NCBI GenBank assembly: GCA_002408085.1
Contig: DHQL01000003.1
Location: forward strand, 1 to 64,000
Length of the DNA stretch: 64,000 nt
Direction: 5' to 3'
DNA from: Spirochaeta sp. UBA5339
GTDB taxonomy: Bacteria > Spirochaetota > Spirochaetia > DSM-2461
Part shown: positions 42,454 to 51,056 of the stretch, in pieces
Position numbering within the stretch: position 1 is the first letter of the stretch
Layout: each line of letters starts with the position of its first letter
Notes under the pieces: model-generated
The model's database searches: none
Told to the model about the DNA's origin: nothing
What the model saw: only the letters and a program-made list of their open reading frames with translations
Translations under genes and position numbers: made by a program

Positions 42454-43980
42454 ATGAAGAAATCCATCATCCATAAAATAGTATTATTTGTAATTTCGAC
42501 AGTCCTCTGTATCAGTACAGGCGGTCTGTTCTTTTCAAGAATGGCACTGAAAAACCTCTCTGACGATGTCTCTGTGGCCGCCCTGCTGATGAAGGTGCAT
42601 GGTGATATTGAGTCCTTTAACAGGGCTGTCGCCCTTGAGTTCGGCAGCCTGTATCTTGATGGGGACTGGCTTGTTGATGAATCGGGGAGAAGGCTGGAAA
42701 GCTTTGATTTTATTGACGGCTTCGGTCAGGATCTGGGTATCACTGCAACCATATTCCGTAAAGAGGGTGATGATTTTATCAGGGTTGTCACAAATATTAA
42801 AAAGGCTGACGGCAGCCGGGCAGTCGGAACCTTTCTCGGGAAAACAAGTGCTGCCTATGATCCTATCCTGAAGGGAGAGCTTTATGTGGGTGATGCCCTG
42901 ATACTGGGAAAAAATTATCTCACCGCCTATGATCCCCTTCTTGATGAACAGGGTAATATAATCGGTATTCTCTATGTGGGAATTCCCGTTGATGAAATTT
43001 TTGCCATGGCCGCAGAAATCAGGTTAAAGGCGGTCCTTGTGCTGTCGGGTATTTTTGCTGTCCTGGCAGTCCTGGGTGCCCTGGTGGGATATTTTATGAG
43101 CCGGCGGATTGCCGCACCCATTATCAAGGGGGTTGAGCTGACACGGGAAATCGCTTCGGGAAATCTCGGGGTGGAGGTGCCTTCCGCCTTTCTGAGGCGG
43201 CCTGATGAGATCGGCGACCTGTCCCGTTCCCTTAATGAGATGGTTCATAAGCTGGCTGGTATTTTCGGTGAAGTCCGTGAATCCTCAAGGGATATAAACG
43301 ACAAGAGCGAGCAGTTTGCCGGAACCGCCCAGGAGATAGCCAGCGGTTCATCCACCCAGGCGGCCTCTGCCCAGGAGCTCTCCGCCTCCATGGAGGAGAT
43401 GAGTTCCAATATCGAACAGAACTCCCATAATGCCCAGGAGACCGAGGGAATTGCAAAACGGGTCAGTGAGGATGCTGAACGGAGCGGAGTTATTGTGGGT
43501 GAGGCTGTTGAGGCCATTACCATGATTGCAGAGAGAATCTCAATTATTCAGGAGATCGCCCGGAATACAAACCTCCTTGCCCTGAATGCAGCCATTGAGG
43601 CCGCCCGTGCCGGAGAGGAGGGCAGGGGATTTGCCGTTGTTGCGGCAGAGGTCCGTAAACTGGCCGAAAGGAGCCAGAAGGCTGCTGGCGAGATCAGTGA
43701 AGTATCCGAAGAGACCGTCCGGAAGGCCGCCGATGCCGGTGAAACACTGAAACGTCTCGTTCCGGATATCCAGAAGACCTCCTCCCTGATTCAGGAGATA
43801 AGCGCCGCCAGCAAGGAGCAGTTCAGCGGTGTGGAACAGATCAACCAGGCCCTGGTGCAGCTGGATGGAATCATCCAGCACAACGCCGCCTCTTCGGAAG
43901 AGATGGCGGGTTCCTCGGAAGAGCTGGCCTCCCGGGCTGGAAATCTTCGGGAGACCATGGATTTTTTCAGGGTTGAGTAG
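42454..43980 (+). CDS. Methyl-accepting chemotaxis protein with periplasmic Cache-like sensor
   Basis: 508 residues. Membrane helix ~8-30, periplasmic single-Cache type domain ~35-185 (VGTFLGKTSAAYDPILKGELYVGDALILGKNYLTAYDPL is cut here to its features: a GTFLGKTS turn and a LTAYDPLLDEQGNIIGILYVG strand pair), second helix ~190-215, HAMP (AAPIIKGVELTREIASGN), then the long signalling coiled coil. The tip is the classic NTNLLALNAAIEAARAGEEG. CGGAGG precedes the ATG. Ends in FFRVE, with no CheR-docking pentapeptide. Drives flagellar behaviour via CheA/CheW, encoded elsewhere. Confidence 0.93.
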   Translation: MKKSIIHKIVLFVISTVLCISTGGLFFSRMALKNLSDDVSVAALLMKVHGDIESFNRAVALEFGSLYLDGDWLVDESGRRLESFDFIDGFGQDLGITATIFRKEGDDFIRVVTNIKKADGSRAVGTFLGKTSAAYDPILKGELYVGDALILGKNYLTAYDPLLDEQGNIIGILYVGIPVDEIFAMAAEIRLKAVLVLSGIFAVLAVLGALVGYFMSRRIAAPIIKGVELTREIASGNLGVEVPSAFLRRPDEIGDLSRSLNEMVHKLAGIFGEVRESSRDINDKSEQFAGTAQEIASGSSTQAASAQELSASMEEMSSNIEQNSHNAQETEGIAKRVSEDAERSGVIVGEAVEAITMIAERISIIQEIARNTNLLALNAAIEAARAGEEGRGFAVVAAEVRKLAERSQKAAGEISEVSEETVRKAADAGETLKRLVPDIQKTSSLIQEISAASKEQFSGVEQINQALVQLDGIIQHNAASSEEMAGSSEELASRAGNLRETMDFFRVE

Positions 43981-43982
43981 GA

Positions 43983-44005
43983 GAGAGCCCTGCCCGGCTC
44001 TTTTT
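43983..44005 (+). terminator. Terminator after the chemoreceptor gene
   Basis: AGAGCC-CTGCCC-GGCTCT 6-bp stem followed by a T run (TTTTT), 3 bases after the stop codon. Confidence 0.75.
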
Positions 44006-44013
44006 CAGGGGAT

Positions 44014-45300
44014 TCAGCGGGTGAGTTCCTCCAGCTGGGTATAGGGGAAAATCCCCGAACTGTGGCCATCGCTCCAGGTAAAGGAGAGGGCGTAGTTCCC
44101 AAGGGGGGTCACATCTTCCACTCTGATATCTGAAGGAATATCGTCGTCATTGAGGATCTTCTCCCCTGTATACTCGTCTACACATAGGGCGCAGCGGCAG
44201 CTGCTTCTCAGATGAACCGCGTCAAGCTTCCATACACGGCCGTCTGCCCAGGTAACTGAAATTTCAGTTTCCTTCTGAACCACCTCGGGAGGATCGATCT
44301 TCCCGGCAGTGGCACGCCCCAGGGCCCTGGCAATATTGAGTACAAGGGTTTTGTTCAGATCATTGCTCGTGTAGTTCTCCATATGCCGCCCCCGGCCGGG
44401 CTCGATGGGAATCTGAGCCAGAGTCTCCAGACCGAAACGTTCCCCGGGAGCCTTGGCCTCGCCGAAAATGTAGTGCTCCTTATCGCAGCTGTCGCAGATA
44501 AAGTGGGACATGTTCTCAACCACACCCAGCATGGGGACTCCGACTTTTTCAAACATAAGGATACCTCTGGCCACATCCACCAGGGAGAGGGCTGCACGGG
44601 TGGTCACGATTACCGCACCGTCCACCTGAATGGTCTGGCTCAGGGTCAGCTGAATGTCACCGGTTCCGGGAGGCATATCAATGATCAGATAGTCCAGCTC
44701 TCCCCAGTCCACCTGCAGGAGAATCTGCTGCATATAGCCTGAAACCATGGGACCCCGCATAATGGCGGGAGCGTCACCCAGGAGGAAGCCGAAGGACATC
44801 AGCTTCAGTCCCTCTTTTTCCAGGGGTATAAGCATATTGTTTCTCTGGTAGACCTCCGGCTTGGTAATATTGAAGAGGGTCGGTACCGAGGGGCCGAAGA
44901 GGTCCGTGTCCAGAAGGCCTGTCTTGTACCCCTGATCCTTCAGCTCGCAGGCCAGAGTGGCCGCAACGGTGGATTTACCGACTCCCCCCTTGGCAGAGGC
45001 AACGGCTATAATCTGCTTCACCTTTTTCAGACCGTTCTCCTGGGCTTCATCCCGGGAATTTCTTGCGGTCATGGTGACATGGACCTTCTCAACACCTTCC
45101 ACCTGGCTCACAAGCTTCTCGGCGGCTTCCTTGAACTGGTTTTTTACAGGACAGGCCGGTGTGGTCAGTTCGATAGAAAAGCTTACCTTTGAACCGCTTA
45201 TTACCAGCTCCTTGATAAACCCGAGGCTAACAATATCCTTGTGCAGGTCTGGGTCCTGTATCTCTGACAGTGCCTTTAACACATCTTCTTTCTTTACCAT
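44014..45300 (-). CDS. Mrp/ApbC-type Fe-S cluster carrier ATPase with MIP18 and DUF971 domains
   Basis: 428 residues. N-terminal MIP18 (DUF59) domain (ALSEIQDPDLHKDIVSLGFI, residues 10-30), P-loop ATPase with deviant Walker A KGGVGKST near residue 104 and DMPPGTGDIQL switch, CDSC (C-X2-C) cluster-binding motif near residue 250, and a C-terminal DUF971 domain with SCRCALC. The family carries and transfers Fe-S clusters in the cytoplasm. The DUF971 fusion adds extra Cys that may bind metal. Start at 45300 uses GGAGAG; a TTG at 45312 is less likely. Same strand as, and 56 bases after, the oxidoreductase gene. Confidence 0.92.
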   Translation of the reverse strand: MVKKEDVLKALSEIQDPDLHKDIVSLGFIKELVISGSKVSFSIELTTPACPVKNQFKEAAEKLVSQVEGVEKVHVTMTARNSRDEAQENGLKKVKQIIAVASAKGGVGKSTVAATLACELKDQGYKTGLLDTDLFGPSVPTLFNITKPEVYQRNNMLIPLEKEGLKLMSFGFLLGDAPAIMRGPMVSGYMQQILLQVDWGELDYLIIDMPPGTGDIQLTLSQTIQVDGAVIVTTRAALSLVDVARGILMFEKVGVPMLGVVENMSHFICDSCDKEHYIFGEAKAPGERFGLETLAQIPIEPGRGRHMENYTSNDLNKTLVLNIARALGRATAGKIDPPEVVQKETEISVTWADGRVWKLDAVHLRSSCRCALCVDEYTGEKILNDDDIPSDIRVEDVTPLGNYALSFTWSDGHSSGIFPYTQLEELTR

Positions 45301-45356
45301 AGTTCTCTCCAAAACAGAAATTATCTAATTGACCCCTCCCGGTGACGGAGGCAGGT

Positions 45357-46544
45357 CTATTTTACTTTTGTCCAGGCGCTGCCCTTTTCCGATGATTCCA
45401 GTACTGCTGTGACAAATCTGATACCTGAAAGACCGTCCCTGTGGTCGGGGCAGCTCAGGGATTCGGGGCGGGGGGAAGATCCCGCCCTTCTGGCGGCAAC
45501 GGCTTCGGCGGCATCCCTGTAGATATTGGCAAACCCGTCGGGAAAGCCTTCGGGATGCCCCGCCACGATATGACTGGACCAGGCCGACAGGGGCAGTGTT
45601 CCGGGGCCGTTCGGTGTTCTGGTCTGGGCGGGCTGTCCCAGGGGCTTGAAGGTCAGGCGCTGGGGGATCTCCTGGTTCCACTCCAGGCTTCCCTTTGTGC
45701 CGGATATCCGGAAACTGAGGGAGTTCTCCACTCCCGCGGCAGCCTGGGTGACCCAGTAGCTGCCTCTGGCACCCCCTTCCATACGAAGCAGAGCCCCTGT
45801 ATAGTCATGGATCTCCCTGCCGGGAACGATGGCCCCCGCCTCGGCGGCCACCTCGGCTACCTCAAGACCCGTGACAAAGCGGATCAGGTTGTGTGCATGG
45901 GTTCCGATATCACCCATTACCAGTGAGGGCCCACCCTTTACCCTGTCAAATCTCCAGGGGGCCTCTGCTCCCTTCGGGTCGGGCTGAGACTCGTCGGCCT
46001 TGCCTCCCTGTACATACTCAACCTGTATCAGCCGGATCTCTCCCAGTTCTCCGGTTTCCACCATGGCCTTCGCCTGCCGGGTCATGGGGTAGCCCGTATA
46101 GTTGTGGGTCAGGCGGAAGATAAGGCCCGTCTCTTCAACCAGAGCGGCCAGCTCTTCCGCCTCCTTTAGGGTATTGGTCATGGGTTTATCGCAGATAACA
46201 TCCATCCCCGCCTTCAGCGCGGCTTTGGAGAAGAGGAGGTGGCTGTCATTGGGAGTCATGATGGCAATAACCTCGGCGCCGTCTTCACGCCGGGATTCAG
46301 CGTCGATCATTTTCAGACCGTCCGAGAAGATCCTCTCTTCCGCCAGACCGAGATTCCGTCCCCCCTCCAGAGCCCTTTCGGGGTTTGCCGATACTGCGGC
46401 GGCTACAAGGTCGTAGCTGTCGGTCAGCCGGGCCGCCTGCCTGTGCATGCCGCCGATAAAGGAGCCCGGGCCCCCTCCGATTACCGCCAGACGCAGCCGT
46501 CTGCCCAGGTGATGAATTGCGGGGTTGTAGTTATCTCTGCTCAT
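45357..46544 (-). CDS. Gfo/Idh/MocA-family oxidoreductase
   Basis: 395 residues. Rossmann start LRLAVIGGGPGSFIGG near residue 18, the conserved Glu/Asp-Lys-Pro as CDKPMTN near residue 117, and a long C-terminal beta domain (LRIHVT-type, here RLTHNYTGYPMTRQA and GDIGTHAHNLIRF with the catalytic His). NAD(P)-dependent oxidation or reduction of a sugar or cyclitol, substrate unknown. AAGGAGAA 7 bases before the ATG at 46544 supports this start over the longer frame. Confidence 0.9.
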   Translation of the reverse strand: MSRDNYNPAIHHLGRRLRLAVIGGGPGSFIGGMHRQAARLTDSYDLVAAAVSANPERALEGGRNLGLAEERIFSDGLKMIDAESRREDGAEVIAIMTPNDSHLLFSKAALKAGMDVICDKPMTNTLKEAEELAALVEETGLIFRLTHNYTGYPMTRQAKAMVETGELGEIRLIQVEYVQGGKADESQPDPKGAEAPWRFDRVKGGPSLVMGDIGTHAHNLIRFVTGLEVAEVAAEAGAIVPGREIHDYTGALLRMEGGARGSYWVTQAAAGVENSLSFRISGTKGSLEWNQEIPQRLTFKPLGQPAQTRTPNGPGTLPLSAWSSHIVAGHPEGFPDGFANIYRDAAEAVAARRAGSSPRPESLSCPDHRDGLSGIRFVTAVLESSEKGSAWTKVK

Positions 46545-46578
46545 TGATGATTCTCCTTTTCTGCTTCCATGGGGAATC

Positions 46579-46607
46579 AGTATATGCCCAAACGAACTAT
46601 GGTTCAA
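46579..46607 (-). promoter_or_regulatory. Promoter of the oxidoreductase-mrp unit
   Basis: On the minus strand TTGAAC, 17 bases, TATACT, ending 34 bases before the ATG. Good match to sigma-70 consensus. Confidence 0.65.
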
Positions 46608-46745
46608 CTGCAGACCCTTCGACATCCGTGACAGCCTCCCGGATCTGCCGGTGAACAGTTCAATTTTCAGGGAAGGTTCCTGATATTTATGGAGGAAACG
46701 TTATAATGATTGTAAGATATTTCCCTATAATGAAAGGAGAAAAGT

Positions 46746-47123
46746 ATGACTCTCTTCGCGGTTATTTTTCTTATCCTGATACTCTTTATTGTCGGATTTC
46801 AATTTGCCCTGATTCTGGGAGCACCATGGGGGGAGTTTACTATGGGAGGAATACATCCGGGCAGGCTGCCTGCGAAAATGCGTCTGGCTGCAGCGGTACA
46901 GATTCTGATTCTTATTGTCTTCGGAGCAGTCACCCTGTCCAGGGCGGGGCTGGGACTGTCGGGGCTCTACTCCCTGTCAAGGATAGGCATCTGGGTAGTG
47001 ACGGCCTTCTTTGTGTTCGGAACGGTTATGAATCTGGCAACCTCAAGCAGAAAGGAGAGGCTTCTTATGGGGCCTTTGAACATCGTGGCACTGGTCTGTT
47101 CCTTTCTTACGGCAATCAGCTGA
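46746..47123 (+). CDS. Small integral membrane protein, 125 aa
   Basis: Four hydrophobic segments (about 3-26, 47-64, 77-95, 105-122) linked by short polar loops. AAAGGAG lies 7 bases before the ATG. Resembles small DoxX-like or unnamed inner-membrane proteins but no motif decides it. An overlapping frame from 46706 is in a different frame and lacks a ribosome-binding site. Confidence 0.72.
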   Translation: MTLFAVIFLILILFIVGFQFALILGAPWGEFTMGGIHPGRLPAKMRLAAAVQILILIVFGAVTLSRAGLGLSGLYSLSRIGIWVVTAFFVFGTVMNLATSSRKERLLMGPLNIVALVCSFLTAIS

Positions 47124-47142
47124 CATGTCCGGATCAGTAGTG

Positions 47143-47182
47143 AAAAAAAATGCCCTGACCGGTCTCAGGCAGGGCATTTTTT
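47143..47182. terminator. Bidirectional terminator
   Basis: ATGCCCTG (47150-47157) pairs with CAGGGCAT (47170-47177), with eight A on the left and six T on the right. It serves the convergent membrane-protein (+) and aminotransferase (-) genes. Confidence 0.9.
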
Positions 47183-47195
47183 ATTAAGGGATATA

Positions 47196-48485
47196 TCAGT
47201 TATCAAGATCCTTGCAGGCGCTGTAGATATTGTTGAACAGCTCCTCGATATACTTTTCAGGGAGTGACGAGTAAGCCACGCGGATCAGGTCGCCCAGAGC
47301 GATGATTCCGGTGTCGTAGTCGGCCAGCAGCTTCTGGCGTACGTCCTCGGCGTTTCCCGCCTTCAGTTTAACGCACATAAAGTATCCGGAGTTGAAGGGA
47401 ACGGCTTCGAAGTACTCCTTGTACTCACTGTGGGACTCCATGGTCTTAACAACCAGATCGTAGCGTCCCTTCATCAGATCATACTTGGCTTTCTTGTCTG
47501 CTTCGTAGCCGGGGTCAGCATAACCCGCAAGCAGAAGGTTCTGTGAGAGCATGGAGTCATTGGAGATACTTCCTCTGATTGCTCCTCCGGCCTTGTCCAC
47601 CAGGGTCTGTCCGGCTTCGGCGGTCATGCCCTTCCAGCTGAAGGTCATAAATCCGACTCTGAATCCCCATACATAGTCTTCCTTGGTGGCTCCATCAATC
47701 TTGACGGCCAGGACATTTTCGTGAAGTTCTGCCAGGGAGGCGAAGATAGACTCGGTGGCAACATCCTCTTTAAAGACCAGTCCGAAGTAGGCGTCATCGA
47801 TAATAACAGCAATGTTCTTTCCGGCCTCTGCAGCTTCAAGGATAATCTCTTTGATTCCGGCCATCTCTTCGATTGTGGGAGTGTAGCCGGTGGGGTTGTT
47901 GGGGAAGTTCAGAAGAACAACTTTCTTGGTGCCCGGGGACATCAGTTTCTCTTTCATGCCCTCAAGATTGAAGCCGCCGTCTACAAAGGTGGTAAAGGTG
48001 TCGATTTCAACACCATAGGCATTCTTGAACACCAGGTTGTAGTTGCCCCAGTAGTAGTCGGGACTGATAACGCTGTCCCCCTCGTCGAGGAAGAGGTATC
48101 CTGCCATGCTCAGACCGTGGGTCAGGGCGTTGGTTACTACGGGAAGGGTCAGTTCGGTATCCTTCAGTGAGGGGTTTTTGACCCGGATAATTTCCTGCCA
48201 CTTCTTTCTTAAAGGGAGAAATCCGTAACTTGAGGCGTAGGGGAATACCTTTTCGGGCGCCATGTTCACAAGGGACTCAATCCCTTTCAGGCGCAAAGGA
48301 GATCCGTCATCCTCGGTTGCCATTCCTATTGATGCATTAATTCTCTTGCCTGCTGCATCGCTGCCCTGCATAACAAGTCCCTTTTTGGGGAAGAAAATAG
48401 CCTTTCCTCTTTTACTGAGGAGTGAGAAAACGGCAGGATTCTGAGCTTCCAGAACCTCGTTCAGTGCTGAAGCCTGTGGATTCAT
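47196..48485 (-). CDS. PLP-dependent aminotransferase (class I/II fold)
   Basis: 429 residues. PLP-binding features: NFPNNPTGYTP (Asn-Pro region), IDDAYFGLVF (Asp and Tyr contacting PLP), DGATKEDYVWGFRVGF with the Schiff-base Lys and the Arg of the carboxylate pocket, and SSYGFLPLRKKWQE earlier. It transfers amino groups between amino and keto acids; the exact substrate (aromatic, alanine or other) cannot be told. AGGAG 7 bases upstream of the ATG. Codon use (AAG/AAC, GTT/GTA, few rare codons) suggests good expression. It stands alone between a terminator and a divergent gene. Confidence 0.88.
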   Translation of the reverse strand: MNPQASALNEVLEAQNPAVFSLLSKRGKAIFFPKKGLVMQGSDAAGKRINASIGMATEDDGSPLRLKGIESLVNMAPEKVFPYASSYGFLPLRKKWQEIIRVKNPSLKDTELTLPVVTNALTHGLSMAGYLFLDEGDSVISPDYYWGNYNLVFKNAYGVEIDTFTTFVDGGFNLEGMKEKLMSPGTKKVVLLNFPNNPTGYTPTIEEMAGIKEIILEAAEAGKNIAVIIDDAYFGLVFKEDVATESIFASLAELHENVLAVKIDGATKEDYVWGFRVGFMTFSWKGMTAEAGQTLVDKAGGAIRGSISNDSMLSQNLLLAGYADPGYEADKKAKYDLMKGRYDLVVKTMESHSEYKEYFEAVPFNSGYFMCVKLKAGNAEDVRQKLLADYDTGIIALGDLIRVAYSSLPEKYIEELFNNIYSACKDLDN

Positions 48486-48584
48486 TGTTCAATCTCCTAA
48501 AATCTGATTTTGGGGGTCAGCCGGAGTATGCCGGTTGACTATTGGGACATATCATACTGAAAGGTCAGGATTTAGGGAATGCGC

Positions 48585-48613
48585 TTGTTGAGTCTGCCGG
48601 GCTGAATTATTAT
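48585..48613 (+). promoter_or_regulatory. Promoter giving a leaderless mRNA for the 487-aa gene
   Basis: TTGTTG, 17 bases, TATTAT (5 of 6), then five A and the ATG at 48619. Transcription starting 6-7 bases after the -10 box would begin at the start codon. No Shine-Dalgarno exists. Confidence 0.6.
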
Positions 48614-48618
48614 AAAAA

Positions 48619-50082
48619 ATGATGGAATACTTTATTAAAGCCCATGGTCTGTCCCAGCTGGAGATTAAAATCAACTATCCCCTGATCCCGGAAAAGAAAA
48701 TCAGCCGTTACCGGATGACGTCGTACTTCTTTATCCCCGAACAGTTGGGGGTCAATGACTCCTCCTTCTCCACAGAAAGAATTCTGACAGACCTTACGGT
48801 TCATACACGCTTTACCACACCCCGGATAAGTATTGAGGACCTGGTGGACCCGGCCTGGGATACCAGCCCCGTAATCAGACTGAAAAAACTCTGGCAGAGG
48901 ACTCAGAAAAACAGGGAGTGGAAGAAACTGGCGGAGTATGAGATCAAGACCCTGGTGAATATTGCCCTATCCCAGACGGGAAAGGGAATGGAGGATGTGC
49001 CTCTGCCCCGGTATGAGACTTTCTGTGATGCGGCAGACTCAATCGCGGCAGTTCTGATGGATCTTCTTCAGGAGCTCAATCCCGGGCAGTCGAAATCGGC
49101 AGCTCAGGTCAAACAGTCTCTGATCTGGGGAATTGAGGCCCTGAGCGGTCTGTTCTGTGAGTTTTACCTTGACTGTCTGAGGCAGTGGGCTGGAGATCAG
49201 GAGAAACAGGAGCTTTACTGCCGGTATGAGCACTCCCTGTCCGGACTTATGAAGATCAGAAAGAAATTCGGCTGGGTTCTGCCGGAGAACCTGAACACAA
49301 GGAAGGCGGAGCTTCTGATCTACCGGAGTCATAAACTGAAGAAGTGGGCCCATGAGTCCCTCTATCTCTCCATCCTCCCCTCCCGTGCGGCGCAGCGAGT
49401 GGGACAGTTCCTTCTGGGGCTGGCTGCGGCGGTGGCCATGGCCTTTGCCCTGACGGCAACCCTGTTGTCGGCAAAGTGGTTTCCCGAGGGAAGTATCTAC
49501 TGGGCCATTGTGGCTGTCCTGGCCTACTCCCTGAAGGACAGGATCAAGGAGAATTTGCGTTTTCTCTTTCTGAGAATCTCTCCTTTTCTGGTGGCAGACA
49601 GAACCCAGGGGCTCCGGGATCCCAGGGGGGGGCTCAAGTGCGGAAAAATACGGGAGTCTGTGGGCTTTATCGAGAAACTGGATGATTCAGTAAAGGAGTA
49701 CCGCAGGGCCGGTAAGGACAGGCTCAGTCTGGGGCTGATGAAGGAGAACATTCTCAAGTGCAAGAGGGAGTTCAGGATCAAATCGGCTTCCCTCTTTGCG
49801 AATCACAGCCGTCTGGAGGGCATCACCGATATTATACGCCTGGATATAAGCAGCTGGCTTCAGAAGATGGATGGAACCAAAGAGGTTCTCAACTACCGGA
49901 GCCGGGGAAAGATCAAGGATCTGAAGAGCAACCGTGTTTATCATATAAACTTTATTCTTCTGGTAGAGGACCGTGACAGTCCGGAGTCGAGAGACATTTC
50001 CCGGTACAGGATTATTATGGGCCAGAAGGGAATTATCAGAATCGACGAAGTTCTTCTTCCGGAGCCTGAGGCTCTTTCCTGA
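48619..50082 (+). CDS. Hypothetical membrane protein, 487 aa
   Basis: No known family recognised. The N-terminal ~255 residues are soluble and helical (begins MEYFIKAHGLSQLEIKINYP, later KQSLIWGIEALSGLFCEFYLD). Two membrane helices lie at ~265-288 and ~294-308 (LLGLAAAVAMAFALTATLL). The C-terminal ~170 residues are charged alpha/beta (ISRYRIIMGQKGIIRIDEV). Probably both tails are cytoplasmic. Two ATGs in a row start the gene, with no Shine-Dalgarno and a promoter immediately upstream. Convergent with the AraC-type regulator (6-base gap). Confidence 0.65.
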   Translation: MMEYFIKAHGLSQLEIKINYPLIPEKKISRYRMTSYFFIPEQLGVNDSSFSTERILTDLTVHTRFTTPRISIEDLVDPAWDTSPVIRLKKLWQRTQKNREWKKLAEYEIKTLVNIALSQTGKGMEDVPLPRYETFCDAADSIAAVLMDLLQELNPGQSKSAAQVKQSLIWGIEALSGLFCEFYLDCLRQWAGDQEKQELYCRYEHSLSGLMKIRKKFGWVLPENLNTRKAELLIYRSHKLKKWAHESLYLSILPSRAAQRVGQFLLGLAAAVAMAFALTATLLSAKWFPEGSIYWAIVAVLAYSLKDRIKENLRFLFLRISPFLVADRTQGLRDPRGGLKCGKIRESVGFIEKLDDSVKEYRRAGKDRLSLGLMKENILKCKREFRIKSASLFANHSRLEGITDIIRLDISSWLQKMDGTKEVLNYRSRGKIKDLKSNRVYHINFILLVEDRDSPESRDISRYRIIMGQKGIIRIDEVLLPEPEALS

Positions 50083-50088
50083 AGCGCT

Positions 50089-50889
50089 TTAGGACTCCGG
50101 GGGCTGAACATTCTGCCGGCCGGCAAGCTGGAGATACTGTTTCCGGTATACTGAAGGTGCGGTTCCCGTATACTGCTTGAAGACCCTGCTGAAGTGAAAT
50201 TCGCTGTAGAAATTCAGGTCCTGGGCTATGGTGAGAAGGGGGCGGTCCGTACTGGTCAGCATGGCACCGGCTGCCTCGATCTTCAGTTTCATAAAATACT
50301 TCATTGGTGTGGTCTTCATCTTCTGCTGAAAAAGACGGATAAAATAGGACTTGCTCAAATCAAGGCGCTCTGCAATATCCTCGAGATCAAGATCGTTGGT
50401 TATATTGTTCTGCATTATCCGAAGAGCCTTTTCTATATGGCTGTTCCTGCTGTCGGCAAAGTGAAAATCCTCTTCTCCCGACAGGACATAGAGGAATGAG
50501 ATCAGCTGGTGTACCGCCGACTGCCTGAGGGCGCGGTTGCCGGAAAGTCCCTTCTCCCTGATCTCCTCAAAGAAGAAGCGGTAGTTGGTTCCCACGCCGT
50601 AGGTTCGGTTTGATTTGAGATCGATGGTCAGGAGACGGTGAAATTCCCTATCCCGATCTTCTGTTTTCAGAAGGACAGCATAGTAGGAGATGGGGGTAGT
50701 GTCGTCCTGTACGATAATAGAGTGGCGTACCTCCGGATTTGTCAGGTAGAGGGTTCCCGGTTCCAGACTGAATCTGGTTTTGTCGTTGAGAAAGCTGCCG
50801 CTGCCCTGGATAAAATAGTGGAGTTCAAATTCGTTTTCCCCATGGGAATGAAGGCGGCTGTGCCACTGTATTTCTGTTTCCTCTTTCAT
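50089..50889 (-). CDS. AraC-family transcriptional regulator (probable xylose regulator)
   Basis: 266 residues from the first ATG. N-terminal cupin-like sensor (WHSRLHSHGENEFELHYFIQGSG, cut to its key features: HSH and GSG). C-terminal double helix-turn-helix (LDLEDIAERLDLSKSYFIRLF and TIAQDLNFYSEFHFSRVFKQY). The frame stays open upstream: a CTG at 50922 has AAGGAG with six bases of spacing and adds 11 residues that look like the usual cupin start, so the true protein may begin there. Transcribed away from xylB, with a direct repeat between the two genes; likely activates xylBA in response to xylose (inference). Confidence 0.88.
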   Translation of the reverse strand: MKEETEIQWHSRLHSHGENEFELHYFIQGSGSFLNDKTRFSLEPGTLYLTNPEVRHSIIVQDDTTPISYYAVLLKTEDRDREFHRLLTIDLKSNRTYGVGTNYRFFFEEIREKGLSGNRALRQSAVHQLISFLYVLSGEEDFHFADSRNSHIEKALRIMQNNITNDLDLEDIAERLDLSKSYFIRLFQQKMKTTPMKYFMKLKIEAAGAMLTSTDRPLLTIAQDLNFYSEFHFSRVFKQYTGTAPSVYRKQYLQLAGRQNVQPPES

Positions 50890-50938
50890 CTGGTAGACGA
50901 AAACAACATCAAGAATTTGCAGATTTTTCTCCTTTTAA

Positions 50939-50968
50939 TGTCAATTATATGTATGAACTGTCAATTAT
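50939..50968. promoter_or_regulatory. Direct repeat TGTCAATTAT x2, likely AraC-type operator
   Basis: TGTCAATTAT at 50939-50948 and again at 50959-50968, 20 bases apart (two helical turns). AraC/XylR-type regulators bind such direct half-sites about 21 bases apart. Its place between the regulator and xylB, 88 bases before the xylB start, fits an activator site. Inference from spacing and context. Confidence 0.55.
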
Positions 50969-51056
50969 GTCCATTCCTTTCTGAATCACTCAGGTTGATA
51001 CTGATGAAAATTGAAAATCCCGGATGAAACTTCCGGGAGGTGAAGTGGAGGACAGA

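Noticed and set aside
46706..47140. 144-aa frame overlapping the small membrane protein
   Set aside because: No ribosome-binding site, and the composition is Gly/Ser/Cys-rich as expected for a shadow frame. The frame at 46746 has AAAGGAG and membrane helices.
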